A stretch of 42,120 nucleotides of DNA, taken from positions 1-42,120 of the forward strand of contig BJUT01000037.1 in assembly GCA_007988745.1 (NCBI GenBank), read 5' to 3'. The DNA is from Pseudoalteromonas atlantica (GTDB lineage Bacteria; Pseudomonadota; Gammaproteobacteria; Enterobacterales; Alteromonadaceae). A model generated the notes under the pieces. It ran no database searches. It was not told where the DNA came from and saw only the letters and a list, made by a program, of their open reading frames with translations. Numbering within the stretch: position 1 is the stretch's first letter; the number at the start of each line of letters is the position of its first letter. Shown in pieces: positions 17,103-26,260 of this stretch. Both the position numbers and the translations under genes were made by a program.

Positions 17103-20100
17103 GTGGTATTAAATAATGTTTATAAATGGCTAGGATTACTTTTTTTATCACTTTTAATAGCCGGTTGCGGCGGCGGTGGCAGCGATAGTGACGCCACCGA
17201 TAGTGGCTCAACTGGCAATACCGCCCCTACTGTGAGTGTTGATGTAAGCAGCAGCGTTATTGTTGCTAACCAAACCTTTACTATTACGGCTCAGGCAAGC
17301 GATAGTGACGGGCAGGTGTCTAGTTATCAATGGAAGCAGCTGTCGGGGCCTGAATTTACCTTTACTGCCAATGGCAACATACTCACAGCAACGGCCCCCA
17401 GTGTAGAGAGCGACACTGATTTTAGTTTTTCGGTGCTAGTAACCGATAATGACGGCGCAACTACAGAGCAAGTGTTTTCTGGTACTATCACGGTTCAAAA
17501 CACCCCTCCCACAGTTAATATTACAGGCCCAAGCAGTGCACTGGCTAATACCCAAGTGAGTTTAATTGCTAATGCACAAGACATAGATGGCACAATTAGC
17601 ACCATAGTGTGGGTACAATCTGCTGGCTCCTCCATCGAATTTAGCCAAACTGAAGGTGAATTAAGCTTTACCGCCCCAAATGTAAGTGAAAGTGAAACGC
17701 TTGGTTTTAGTGTTACTGTAACCGACAATGCTGGGGGCACTGTACAAAGCAGTGCGACGGTACTTATTACGCAATTAAATAGCGCACCTAGTGTTACCTT
17801 AGCTGGGCCTGACGAGGCAATGCAAAATGAGTCAGTGACAATAACAGCTACAGCGCAGGACAGCGATGGCATCATTAGCGAGCTAAGCTGGCAGCAAACA
17901 AACGGCCCCGTGGTCGAATTTACGCAAACCGACTCCAGCATTACGTTTAATGCTCCAACGGTTGCTCAAAATACCAATATTACCTTTTTAGCCACCGTTA
18001 GAGATAACGACGATGCAACTAATAGCGCCCAAAAAACGGTGATTGTGGTGCCGCCTAACAATCCGCCTGTGGCAGACGATGTAACCGTTGAGGTGCAATA
18101 TAATTTAAGTGCTGAATTTAATTTGACGGTAAATGATGCCGATGGCGATACGGTACAAATTACTTTTCCAAATGACCTAGAAGGGGCGCAGGTGAGTGTT
18201 ATTGATGCCCAAGCGCTGCGTTTTAGCTATACACCGCCTGTAAATAGTATTTCTGCAAAAAGCTACACACTGACTGCTAGTGATGGTGAAGACAGCACCA
18301 ACTTTTTACTTAATACGACAATTATTGATACCAGCGCTGCAACGGTGACAGAAATAACGCCTAATGGGGCAGAAGAACCGGTATTGGTTGACACCCCCAT
18401 TAGCATTACGTTTTCAGATGTGATGCTGAGCAGTTCGTTAACCGTAAATAGTAGCGCGGGGAGCTGTGAAGGCAGTGTTCAGGTATCAAGTGATGATTTT
18501 GCAAGCTGCGTTGCACTTAATGTAGAGAGCGTATCTGGTGCGCCTGATGAGACGAGTGACTATTTTAAAAACGTTAACTTAAGCGCTGATTTTTCAGAAA
18601 ACACGCTTTACAAAGTGCGTGTAAATGATCAATTAGTTAATTTTTCTGGTACTGCTGCGACAGCAGGCCAAGTGAGTGAATTTACCACCTCAACCCAAGA
18701 TTTAAAAATAACCGAACTCATATCGGTGCAATTTACTAATGATACGCCCTGGGTAGAGATTTATAACGGCACTGGAGAGGCTGTTAATTTACAAAACTAT
18801 TCATTAAAAACGCGCGCAATTAATATGCTTGATAGCTCAGTGAGCGCAGAACAAGTATTTACATTACCCAACAAAGTATTAGAAAACGGCAGTTATATTT
18901 TACTGCAAAGTCGTTTTGGTGATGAGTTTTTAGCAAGTGCGGCACTTAATAACCCTAAAATTGTGCTGGTGGGTAACCAAAGCGATGCGCTACGCCCATA
19001 CTGGTATATAAATGGCTTTGCAGAGTTATTAGATAGCGCCGCCACACAAACAATCGACTTTGTTAAATTTGGTAATTCTACCCAGCAACCGGTTAGTACC
19101 ACTCAATGGCAAGGCGATAACGCACCACAAATGCAGGCCGAACAAGGGTCAAGCTTAAAACGTGCGCTTAATGCAACAGATACTAATCAAGCAAGTGATT
19201 GGGTTTACTCTGTGTTTAATACGCCGGCAGGTCAAAATGATATTAGCTGTGATACCGATACAGATTTAGATGGGATCCCTGATTGCAGTGAGCAAGAAGG
19301 CGCAACGTTTGGCGGGCTGCCTTTATATGAATGGGGCGCACGGGTAAATCAAAAAGATATATTTATAGAAATTGATTATATGGACAGTACCGATATAGGT
19401 ATTACGCCACAGCGTACAGCATTAGAAAAAGTAGTGAGCGTATTTGCAAGTAACGGTTACACAGTGCATTTTGATGTAGGCGATTTGTTTGACCAAAGCA
19501 CGGGTATTTCCACCGCTAACTTTGATTTAGGAGGCGGTACAACCGTACCGTTTAACAGCTACACGCCCTTTGAATATGACCAAGGTACCGCTAATTTATT
19601 TGCCTATAAAATGGAATATGCCGATACAACGCGCCGCCCAATTTTTCATTATTTATTAATGGCAAACAGTGGTAACGAAGATGGCAGCATTAGTGGCTCA
19701 GGTATTGCTGAAATAAATGGTAATGACCTAATGCTGACTATGGGCGGATGGGGATTATCGGTTGATGATCAAACATCACAAAATGTGACGAACAATTACC
19801 AAGCGTCTACTATTTTTCATGAGTTGGGGCATAATTTAGGGCTTTATCATGGCGGCGACGAAGAAGTGAACTTTAAGCCAAATCATTTAAGCTCTATGAA
19901 TTATCTATATCAATTAACGGGGCTTGCAAGCATAGGTAATAACGAAGGTGATCGTTATTACGACCGGTTTTATACCAACAACATTAACTGCGACCTTGTG
20001 CCAAATACCAACAATCAAACAGGATCAACGGATGATTTTATCATTGATTATTCAAACGGCAGCGCTGCAAATATAAATGAAAGTGCTATTGATGAAAGCG

Positions 20101-20417
20101 CAGGATTAAATAGGCCTGGCTCTGAGGCGGTCGATTATAATTGTAATGCAATTTTAGGCGATACATTAACTAACTTTGATGCAAACCAAGACTCGCAAAT
20201 TACTGTATTAACGGATACCGATGAGTGGAGCATGATTAACTTACAGTTTTACTCACAAAGTGCAGGTAACCGATTTGGTGTGGCAAATACAATGAGCCAT
20301 AAGCTGTATCAACAGCAGCGTGCTCAAGCTGTTTCTACTTCATTGCCTAGCTATATAAAAGAAGCAGCGCCAAGCGAGGCTATAATTAACCTAATTAAAG
20401 CAATTAAAGAGCGCTAA
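17103..20417 (+). CDS. Multidomain lipoprotein with metzincin-type zinc peptidase motif
   Basis: An 1104-residue cell-surface or periplasmic lipoprotein. The start is a GTG (17103-17105) with GAGG upstream. The signal sequence ends in the lipobox LIAGC (Cys22), followed by a Gly/Ser/Asp linker. Three PKD/REJ-like Ig domains of about 90 residues follow (41-132, 135-224, 228-315), each with a SDG/D and FSVTVTDN-type strand. Next come a cadherin-like segment (320-407), an SbsA-like Ig domain (411-530), a lamin-tail-like domain (533-665) and a DTDTDLDGIPD calcium-binding segment (717-727). A peptidase part carries HELGHNLGLYH (His906, Glu907, His910, His916) and a Met-turn candidate, Met932 in SSMNY. 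That is the HExxHxxGxxH signature of metzincins. The substrate is unknown. A small lipoprotein gene follows directly. Confidence 0.8.
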   Translation: MVLNNVYKWLGLLFLSLLIAGCGGGGSDSDATDSGSTGNTAPTVSVDVSSSVIVANQTFTITAQASDSDGQVSSYQWKQLSGPEFTFTANGNILTATAPSVESDTDFSFSVLVTDNDGATTEQVFSGTITVQNTPPTVNITGPSSALANTQVSLIANAQDIDGTISTIVWVQSAGSSIEFSQTEGELSFTAPNVSESETLGFSVTVTDNAGGTVQSSATVLITQLNSAPSVTLAGPDEAMQNESVTITATAQDSDGIISELSWQQTNGPVVEFTQTDSSITFNAPTVAQNTNITFLATVRDNDDATNSAQKTVIVVPPNNPPVADDVTVEVQYNLSAEFNLTVNDADGDTVQITFPNDLEGAQVSVIDAQALRFSYTPPVNSISAKSYTLTASDGEDSTNFLLNTTIIDTSAATVTEITPNGAEEPVLVDTPISITFSDVMLSSSLTVNSSAGSCEGSVQVSSDDFASCVALNVESVSGAPDETSDYFKNVNLSADFSENTLYKVRVNDQLVNFSGTAATAGQVSEFTTSTQDLKITELISVQFTNDTPWVEIYNGTGEAVNLQNYSLKTRAINMLDSSVSAEQVFTLPNKVLENGSYILLQSRFGDEFLASAALNNPKIVLVGNQSDALRPYWYINGFAELLDSAATQTIDFVKFGNSTQQPVSTTQWQGDNAPQMQAEQGSSLKRALNATDTNQASDWVYSVFNTPAGQNDISCDTDTDLDGIPDCSEQEGATFGGLPLYEWGARVNQKDIFIEIDYMDSTDIGITPQRTALEKVVSVFASNGYTVHFDVGDLFDQSTGISTANFDLGGGTTVPFNSYTPFEYDQGTANLFAYKMEYADTTRRPIFHYLLMANSGNEDGSISGSGIAEINGNDLMLTMGGWGLSVDDQTSQNVTNNYQASTIFHELGHNLGLYHGGDEEVNFKPNHLSSMNYLYQLTGLASIGNNEGDRYYDRFYTNNINCDLVPNTNNQTGSTDDFIIDYSNGSAANINESAIDESAGLNRPGSEAVDYNCNAILGDTLTNFDANQDSQITVLTDTDEWSMINLQFYSQSAGNRFGVANTMSHKLYQQQRAQAVSTSLPSYIKEAAPSEAIINLIKAIKER

Positions 20418-20957
20418 ATGAGCTACCGATTTATAAAAGCTGCACTTTTACAAGGAGCTATTATTTTTTTAGTTGCTGCCTGTAGCCAAGGCGCTATTAA
20501 TAAAGCCAGTAGTAGCCATAGTAGTGAATGGTTACTAACTGATGCGCTTTATTATAATAACAAGCCAGTAAATTGGCAGCAAAGGCGTGTAAACGGGTGC
20601 AGCACGTGTTTAATACAAAACGACTCTGTACTACAGCCCGAGGGCATAACGCGTTTTAATACGCTTTATAGAGATGGGGCGTGGATTGCTGTACAGGAGC
20701 AAAGCAGTTTAAATGTTATAAGGTTAAAACTGCCTTTGCACACCCCCTATTTGTATGTTGAGCAATTAGCAAACGGTGAACTTAAACTGTTTAATCAGCA
20801 ACACACTTATAAAACTAAAATAGGCGAAGTCATTAACATTACTTTTAAAAAGCAGTTATTCTCGATAGTGATCACAGCGTTTACTTTACAAGATGAAAAA
20901 AATGCAGCACTGCCAAGGCGCGCAAGACTAAACTACACTGCACTTAAGTTGAGATAG
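20418..20957 (+). CDS. Small putative lipoprotein of unknown function
   Basis: A 179-residue protein I do not recognise. It has a basic N terminus, a hydrophobic stretch and the lipobox VAAC with Cys22, so it is probably lipid-anchored. The mature part has a CSTC pair (NGCSTCLIQ, near 60) and a beta-rich pattern. Its ATG follows the stop codon of the metallopeptidase gene with no gap (TAAATG), which implies translational coupling and a shared role, for instance as a chaperone, anchor or inhibitor of the peptidase. That link is inference. A terminator follows. Confidence 0.7.
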   Translation: MSYRFIKAALLQGAIIFLVAACSQGAINKASSSHSSEWLLTDALYYNNKPVNWQQRRVNGCSTCLIQNDSVLQPEGITRFNTLYRDGAWIAVQEQSSLNVIRLKLPLHTPYLYVEQLANGELKLFNQQHTYKTKIGEVINITFKKQLFSIVITAFTLQDEKNAALPRRARLNYTALKLR

Positions 20958-20962
20958 ATAAA

Positions 20963-20988
20963 ATAAAAGCACCAAAAGGTGCTTTTAT
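20963..20988. terminator. Bidirectional terminator between the lipoprotein gene and cysZ
   Basis: ATAAAAGCACC, an AAAA loop and GGTGCTTTTAT form a perfect 11-pair stem with A and T tracts on both sides, so it can end transcripts from either strand. It lies between convergent genes. Confidence 0.9.
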
Positions 20989-21006
20989 TATTTGCCGCAG
21001 TGTTAT

Positions 21007-21738
21007 TTAGCCCGCTCGGTATTTAGAGCGGTAATTATCTACCCACAAACGAGTAGCGCCACACACAGCAACGGGCATAACAATTAGGTTAATAAATGGG
21101 ATTGCAGTGAGCAGCATAACAGCAAAGCCAAAACCATAAGATAAACCTTGTTTAGACTTTAAATCGTCTTTCATTTGTTTAAAGCCTACTTTATGGTTAT
21201 CGAAGGCAAAATCTTTGTATTGCACAGCATACATCCAACATGTAAATAAAACCCATAACACTTGTCCAATAACGGGTAAAATCCACAGCAAAATAAAAAA
21301 GCCAATAGCGCGGGGTAAGTAATAGCAAAGCTTTGTCCACTCTCTGCCTACCATGCGTGGAATGTCTTTTACTAAATCAGCAAAACCGTCGTCATTTATT
21401 TTTTGTCCCGTTAAATAAAGCTCTACTTTTTCGCTGAGTAGTCCGTTAAAAGGGGCCGCAATAAAGTTAGTTATTACCGTAAATAGCATGCTGTAGCTAA
21501 ATAGCACCACAAGCACGGCAATGGGCCACATTAACCATTCAAGCCAGCTTAGCCACTCAGGTAACATGTTGTTTATATAATTAAAGCTGTCGCTTAACCA
21601 ACCAAATAAAAAGAATAATGAACTACCAAACAATAAAATATTAAGTAAAAGTGGAATAAGCACAAAGCGCTTAAGGCCTTTTTGGCTAATTAATTTAAAG
21701 CCTGAAAAAAAATATTCCATACCTTGTATGATCTGCAC
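21007..21738 (-). CDS. cysZ: Sulfate transporter CysZ
   Basis: CysZ is an inner-membrane sulfate-uptake protein feeding cysteine synthesis. The 243-residue sequence follows E. coli CysZ closely: GLKRFVLIPLLLNILLFG, WLSWLEWLMWPIAVL, FIAAPFNGLLSEK, DIPRMVGREWTKLCYYLPRAIGFFILL, FDNHKVGFKQM and MPVAVCGATRLWVD. Four or more hydrophobic segments are visible. The start is a GTG (21736-21738) with GAGGT five bases upstream; the first ATG, six codons later, lacks such a site. In E. coli cysZ lies beside zipA, here it is 17 kb away. Confidence 0.92.
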   Translation of the reverse strand: MQIIQGMEYFFSGFKLISQKGLKRFVLIPLLLNILLFGSSLFFLFGWLSDSFNYINNMLPEWLSWLEWLMWPIAVLVVLFSYSMLFTVITNFIAAPFNGLLSEKVELYLTGQKINDDGFADLVKDIPRMVGREWTKLCYYLPRAIGFFILLWILPVIGQVLWVLFTCWMYAVQYKDFAFDNHKVGFKQMKDDLKSKQGLSYGFGFAVMLLTAIPFINLIVMPVAVCGATRLWVDNYRSKYRAG

Positions 21739-22106
21739 AGTAACCTCAAAAAAGACTCATATCTGCATGCAGTATAATTAGACTGATAATTTTGAACAGC
21801 CTTTTTAAGTAACAAAGTGTTAAACCTGCAAAATTTTTAAAAAGTTTTAGAGTGTGTTGGCTGGATTGTTTTTGTTATGGATGTTTATTTTTTGTTGCAA
21901 AATAATGTAGGCTTAACGCATACTAAAGTTGTTTTTTACCTATTTTATTAAAAAACAATTTCCATAATCGTAATAATAAAACTCGCGCTGTAAGTTTATT
22001 AACTATACTCATTTTAAATATATGAACTAAGAGCAGGAATTTGTTGATGCACTGCACTTTTTTAAAGTGCGTAGCAACATAAAAGTACCTAGATGCATGG
22101 TGAAGT
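21739..22106. other. Divergent intergenic region with palindrome and leader hairpin
   Basis: Between cysZ and the GGDEF-EAL gene. A perfect ten-base palindrome, CTGCATGCAG (21763-21772), lies 24 bases before the cysZ start, touching a minus-strand TATACT; it could be an operator. On the plus strand a hairpin, GCACTTT-ttt-AAAGTGC (22054-22070), with further GTTG/CAAC pairs (22043-22046 and 22075-22078), sits 29 bases before the signalling gene. I saw no c-di-GMP riboswitch consensus. The rest is AT-rich and featureless. Confidence 0.4.
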
Positions 22107-24371
22107 ATGAATACTGCAAAACTAAAACAATTGTTATCTCACCAGCAGGATATATTATCTAAAATCGCGTTAGGCATTGCCTTAGACGATGTTTTACAAG
22201 ATATTTGTTTAGCTATAGAGCAAGTTATTGAAGACAGCTCTGCAAGATGCTCAATACTGTCTTTAACAGGTAATCAGTTATTTCATCGTGCTGCCCCAAA
22301 TATTGACGATGAATATTTAAAGGCCATTAATGGTGTGTTTATAGGCCCTAATGTAGGGTCTTGTGGCACCGCAGCCTATAAAAATGAGCGAGTTATTGCG
22401 CAAAATATTGACCTTTCGCCCTTGTGGGAAGATTACAAAGATTTAGCGCACAGGTACGGTTTATATTCTTGTTGGTCAACCCCGGTTATTTCAACCACCA
22501 ATGAAATATTAGGCACTTTTGCTATTTACCACGGCACCCCTAAAGCACCTACACAGCAAGATTTAGAACTCATTGACTATTTTGTACACTTTTCTAGCAT
22601 AGCACTAGAAAAAAACGCAGAGTCGCTCAAAGCTAGGCAGCTAGTGGCAGATCTGCAAAAAAGTAATGAAAAATTTAAAGCATTTACGCAAGTGATGCCC
22701 GATCTTATTTTGATTTTGAACGAAGAGGGCGTCTATACCGATATTTACGGTACCTCGAGTGACTTATTACTTGAATCGCCCACCGATTTAATTGGTCAAA
22801 ATGTGCAAGACTTGTTCCCAGAAAAAGATGCCGACATGATCATGGGGATTATTAAAAAAACCATTCGCACCAATGAAATGCAAATATTTGAGTACGATTT
22901 AGCCGTGCCCAAAGGCCACATAACCTTTGAAGGAAGAGCGGCTGCACTTACTAACTACCAGCCAGAAAAACCAGAACTTAAGCACGTAGTGTGGATGGCA
23001 AGAGATGTAACCCTTCGCAAAAAAGCCGAGCAAGAAGTTCAACGGCTTGCGTTTTTTGATCCACTAACAGGGCTCCCTAATAGACGAATGCTCAGCGACA
23101 GCCTAGCAAAGTGTGTGGAGCGTATTAAACGCACCAAAAAAACGGGCGCATTGCTGTTTTTAGATGTTGATAACTTTAAAAGAATAAACGATTCATTAGG
23201 CCACGGCGCCGGAGATCAAGTATTAATAGAATTAGCAAAACGCTTAGGTGGCGTAATACGATCATCTGATACTTTAGCTAGAGTGGGCGGTGATGAATTT
23301 ATTATTTTACTCGAATACATTGGCGAGCATAATCACCAAGCCTGTATTGAATCTGAAATAGTCGCTAAAAAAGTACAAGGCGTGTTTAATGATAAGTTTG
23401 CAATAGGGGAGCTGGCATTTCAAGTTAGCTGCAGTATAGGTATTTGCTTAATTAACGAAGAGCACACAGCCACCGATAACATATTAAAATTTGCAGATAC
23501 AGCTATGTACCGCTCTAAGGCAAAAGGTGGCAATAGCTGCAGCTTTTATGACCCTAAACTGCAAACTTTACTCGAAAACCAAGCCGAATTAGAAACGGAT
23601 ATTGTAAGAGCAATCGCTAATAACGAATTTTGTGCGTATTTTCAGCCGCAAATTAGTATGCAAGGAAAGGTAGTAGGTGCAGAAGCCCTGATAAGGTGGA
23701 TACACCCTAATAAAGGGGTTATTGCGCCTAATCAGTTTATTCCTATTGCAGAGCAATATGGGCTGATTCAAAAACTGCAAAACATAGTGCTTCGCAATAT
23801 ATGCAGCCTTATTAATCAACTTAATGAAAAAAACATGATAGATGAGCACTTTAGCGTATCTATAAATATTAGTCATATACAGTTTAATTCTGCGCAGCTT
23901 ACCCGTGAGCTCTGCTCTACAATTAAAGAGTTCAACATAAAACCGCAGCATATTAAACTTGAGATCACCGAAACCATGCTATCGGGCGATATTGACAGCA
24001 CAATAAAGCAAATGACGGAGCTACAAGAACAAGGTTTTGTGTTTTCTATTGACGACTTTGGTACAGGGTATTCCTGTTTAGCTCATTTAAATGCTTTCCC
24101 CGTACAGGAAATAAAAATTGATAAAAGCTTTATCGATAAGATTTTAGATAAAGGCAAAGGCTTTAATATTGTTAATACGATTATAAGCCTAGGCAAAAGT
24201 TTAGACATTACCGTTGTTGCTGAAGGTGTAGAGCAAGAGGCGCAATTTGAGTTACTAAACTTGCTCAATGCAGATTGCATACAAGGCTATTTAGTCGCAA
24301 AACCTATGAATGCCAGTAATTATATTAAGTGGCATGCCCATCAATTAAAAAAGCAAAGCCTAAGTGCTTAG
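22107..24371 (+). CDS. GAF-PAS-GGDEF-EAL cyclic-di-GMP signalling protein
   Basis: A 754-residue cytoplasmic protein with no membrane segment. In order: a GAF domain (about 5-168, with NVGSCGTAAY and WSTPVIS typical of bacterial GAF), a PAS domain (about 188-305), GGDEF (about 315-480) and EAL (about 495-748). The cyclase site is intact (GGDEF at 394-398), with an inhibitory-site RxxD at 385-388, five residues before it. The EAL motif (EAL at 526-528) and DDFGTGYS are intact, so both synthesis and breakdown of c-di-GMP are possible; which dominates cannot be told. It is monocistronic between a divergent cysZ and an AT-rich hairpin. Confidence 0.93.
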   Translation: MNTAKLKQLLSHQQDILSKIALGIALDDVLQDICLAIEQVIEDSSARCSILSLTGNQLFHRAAPNIDDEYLKAINGVFIGPNVGSCGTAAYKNERVIAQNIDLSPLWEDYKDLAHRYGLYSCWSTPVISTTNEILGTFAIYHGTPKAPTQQDLELIDYFVHFSSIALEKNAESLKARQLVADLQKSNEKFKAFTQVMPDLILILNEEGVYTDIYGTSSDLLLESPTDLIGQNVQDLFPEKDADMIMGIIKKTIRTNEMQIFEYDLAVPKGHITFEGRAAALTNYQPEKPELKHVVWMARDVTLRKKAEQEVQRLAFFDPLTGLPNRRMLSDSLAKCVERIKRTKKTGALLFLDVDNFKRINDSLGHGAGDQVLIELAKRLGGVIRSSDTLARVGGDEFIILLEYIGEHNHQACIESEIVAKKVQGVFNDKFAIGELAFQVSCSIGICLINEEHTATDNILKFADTAMYRSKAKGGNSCSFYDPKLQTLLENQAELETDIVRAIANNEFCAYFQPQISMQGKVVGAEALIRWIHPNKGVIAPNQFIPIAEQYGLIQKLQNIVLRNICSLINQLNEKNMIDEHFSVSINISHIQFNSAQLTRELCSTIKEFNIKPQHIKLEITETMLSGDIDSTIKQMTELQEQGFVFSIDDFGTGYSCLAHLNAFPVQEIKIDKSFIDKILDKGKGFNIVNTIISLGKSLDITVVAEGVEQEAQFELLNLLNADCIQGYLVAKPMNASNYIKWHAHQLKKQSLSA

Positions 24372-24405
24372 CAGGCTGTGCGTCGTTTTTGTAAATTAAG
24401 CTAAC

Positions 24406-24438
24406 GTTTTAATAAAGCTATTTTTACCTTATTAAAAC
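24406..24438. terminator. AT-rich inverted repeat, possible terminator
   Basis: GTTTTAATAA (24406-24415) and TTATTAAAAC (24429-24438) are perfect inverse complements around a 13-base loop, 35 bases after the GGDEF-EAL stop. Stem GC is low and the T tract is poor, so termination is only probable. Confidence 0.45.
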
Positions 24439-24529
24439 ATTTTGTTTAAACAACACTAGGAACACGCGTATTAAGTATATATTATGAAGTCACTATAACG
24501 ATTCAAAATAATAAAATGGACGACAAGAG

Positions 24530-25000
24530 ATGCAGTTAGTCGAATTAACCCCTAAGGATCCTGATGTAGTTAATGTGTTTGCAGATATAGATAGACTGAT
24601 AAACTCCTTATACCCCGTGGCTACAGCCCAATCTCTCAAATTAGAAGAATTAAGCAAAGACAACGTTTATGCAATTGGTTTAAAAAACGAAGATGGCATT
24701 ATTGCCTGTGGCGCTATTGTTAAGCAAAATGACGGCGCGCTATATGGCGAAATAAGGCGTTTATACGTAAAACCAAGTTACCGTGGTAGAGGTTTTTCAA
24801 GACGCATAATGCAAAACCTACTGCATTACGCCGGCGAAACAAAAATTCCACTTATCCGATTAGAAACAGGCCCAAAGCAAACCGAATCAATTAGTTTATA
24901 TGAAGATTTAGGTTTTGCGCGCTGTGCAAGCTTTGGCTCGTATCAAGATAACCCACAAAGTGTATTTATGGAGCTTGCCCTGAGCCCTGAGCCAGAATAA
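24530..25000 (+). CDS. GNAT-family N-acetyltransferase
   Basis: A 156-residue GNAT acetyltransferase. The acetyl-CoA loop is seen as IRRLYVKPSYRGRGFSRRIMQNLLHYA near residues 80-106 with the RGRGF core, followed by IRLETGPKQTESISLYEDLGFAR, where conserved Tyr and Gly of the GNAT C-terminal strand occur. The pattern resembles the amino-acid-acetylating subgroup, but the substrate cannot be given. The ATG at 24530 fits; an upstream ATG at 24516 is out of frame. Confidence 0.85.
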   Translation: MQLVELTPKDPDVVNVFADIDRLINSLYPVATAQSLKLEELSKDNVYAIGLKNEDGIIACGAIVKQNDGALYGEIRRLYVKPSYRGRGFSRRIMQNLLHYAGETKIPLIRLETGPKQTESISLYEDLGFARCASFGSYQDNPQSVFMELALSPEPE

Positions 25001-25104
25001 ATAAGCTATTTACTCCTGTGTGCCTATAGCTGACTCTGTAGGCGCAAAAAATACTTCACTGTTTTTCACTGCTATCTTCGTATAAAATTCGCCACGTATA
25101 TTTA

Positions 25105-25206
25105 ATACCTGTGCACAGTAATACTTAATGATTTTAAGAGGCAAAACCTGGCTATAAACAAGCTTTTTTGCTTCAAAATAAATTACTTGATTAAGCAAAC
25201 GGGTAT
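25105..25206. repeat. Interspersed palindrome, shortened copy 3
   Basis: A 102-base relative of copies 1 and 2: it starts atacc, carries taatacttaatgatttt at the left and ttcaaaataaattacttgatt at the right, and ends gggtat. The central 60 or so bases of the full elements are replaced by a small AAGC-tttttt-GCTT hairpin, so it looks like an internally deleted derivative that kept the inverted ends. Confidence 0.65.
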
Positions 25207-25268
25207 AAACCTTTATTTAGCACTTCATAAGTGAGAATTTTATCTTTTTTAAAAGTAGCCCAAAACCA

Positions 25269-26138
25269 ATGAGCGATTTAACAGTAGTAACCCACAGTGG
25301 TAATTTCCATGCCGATGACGTGTTTAGTATTGCGGTACTTAAGCATGTATTGCCTGCCTTTAACTTGGTACGAACCCGCGATAAAGCAGTAATAGAAAGT
25401 GCCGATATTGTTGTTGATGTAGGTGGCGAATACAACCCTGACACAGGACGCTTTGATCACCACCAACGCGGCGGCGCAGGCGAGCGCGAAAATGGCACGC
25501 CATACTCGTCATTTGGCTTAATTTGGAAAAAGTATGGTTTAGCGCTGTGTGATAATAACCAAGCGGTGGCTGATAGAGTTGACGCTGGTTTAGTCTCTAC
25601 AATTGATGCCATAGATTGTGGCTACGTTAAAGGTGTGGTTGAGGGCATAACGCTTAGCCAAACGCTTTCTATGTTTAATCCAACATGGGAAGAGGAAGGC
25701 AACTTTGATGAATGCTTTGATGAAGCCGTTGAGTTTGCAGCGCGTCTATTAACCCGTTTTATTGCCTCAGCAAAAGGAAGCATTAACGCCAAAGATATTG
25801 TTGCAAAAGCAATAAAAGAGGCAAAAGATCCCCGCGTGATTATTTTAGAAAAATACACACCATGGAAAAAAACAGTACACCATTTATCAAGCGACGCTTT
25901 ATTTATGGTTTACCCTTCGCAAAACGGCCAATGGATTATTCAAACTGTACCAGTAGAGCCCGGCTCGTTTGAAGACAGAAAGTCACTGCCTAAAGCGTGG
26001 GCTGGTTTATCTGATGAAGAGTTCCAAGCTGAAACAGGCTTAGACGACGCTGTATTTTGCCACAATGGTTTATTTATAGCCGGTACTAAATCGTTCGAAA
26101 GTACAATGAAGCTGGCCGACGTGGCCCTAGCTGAGTAA
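25269..26138 (+). CDS. MYG1-family (UPF0160) DHH-like protein
   Basis: A 289-residue protein of the MYG1 family, related to DHH phosphoesterases. The N-terminal metal-binding motif is THSGNFHADDVFS (residues 8-20), and DHHQRG follows near residue 63-68, giving His and Asp residues suited to divalent metal. The C-terminal part (VEPGSFEDRKSLPKAWAGLSDEEFQ) is typical of MYG1. In eukaryotes MYG1 has been described as an RNA exonuclease; bacterial members are uncharacterised. There is no signal peptide. It lies alone between repeat copy 3 and a pair of hairpins. Confidence 0.88.
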   Translation: MSDLTVVTHSGNFHADDVFSIAVLKHVLPAFNLVRTRDKAVIESADIVVDVGGEYNPDTGRFDHHQRGGAGERENGTPYSSFGLIWKKYGLALCDNNQAVADRVDAGLVSTIDAIDCGYVKGVVEGITLSQTLSMFNPTWEEEGNFDECFDEAVEFAARLLTRFIASAKGSINAKDIVAKAIKEAKDPRVIILEKYTPWKKTVHHLSSDALFMVYPSQNGQWIIQTVPVEPGSFEDRKSLPKAWAGLSDEEFQAETGLDDAVFCHNGLFIAGTKSFESTMKLADVALAE

Positions 26139-26156
26139 TCTGTTTTACTTAAATAT

Positions 26157-26229
26157 GGGTAAAAATTTCTTACCCAGAATTCGCACTATTTTAGCTAAGT
26201 AACTAGTTTGCAGTTACTTAGCTTTATTA
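26157..26229 (+). terminator. Two tandem hairpins after the MYG1-family gene
   Basis: GGGTAA-aaatttc-TTACCC (26157-26175) is followed by a perfect 12-pair stem, AGCTAAGTAACT-agtttgc-AGTTACTTAGCT (26193-26223), ending in TTTATT. The second is a probable terminator with a short T tract. Confidence 0.6.
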
Positions 26230-26260
26230 TGCTCTCGTTATTTAAATCACATCAGGTTTT

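Noticed and set aside
21990..22106. c-di-GMP riboswitch upstream of the GGDEF-EAL gene
   Set aside because: The leader has one simple hairpin and no match to the GEMM consensus.
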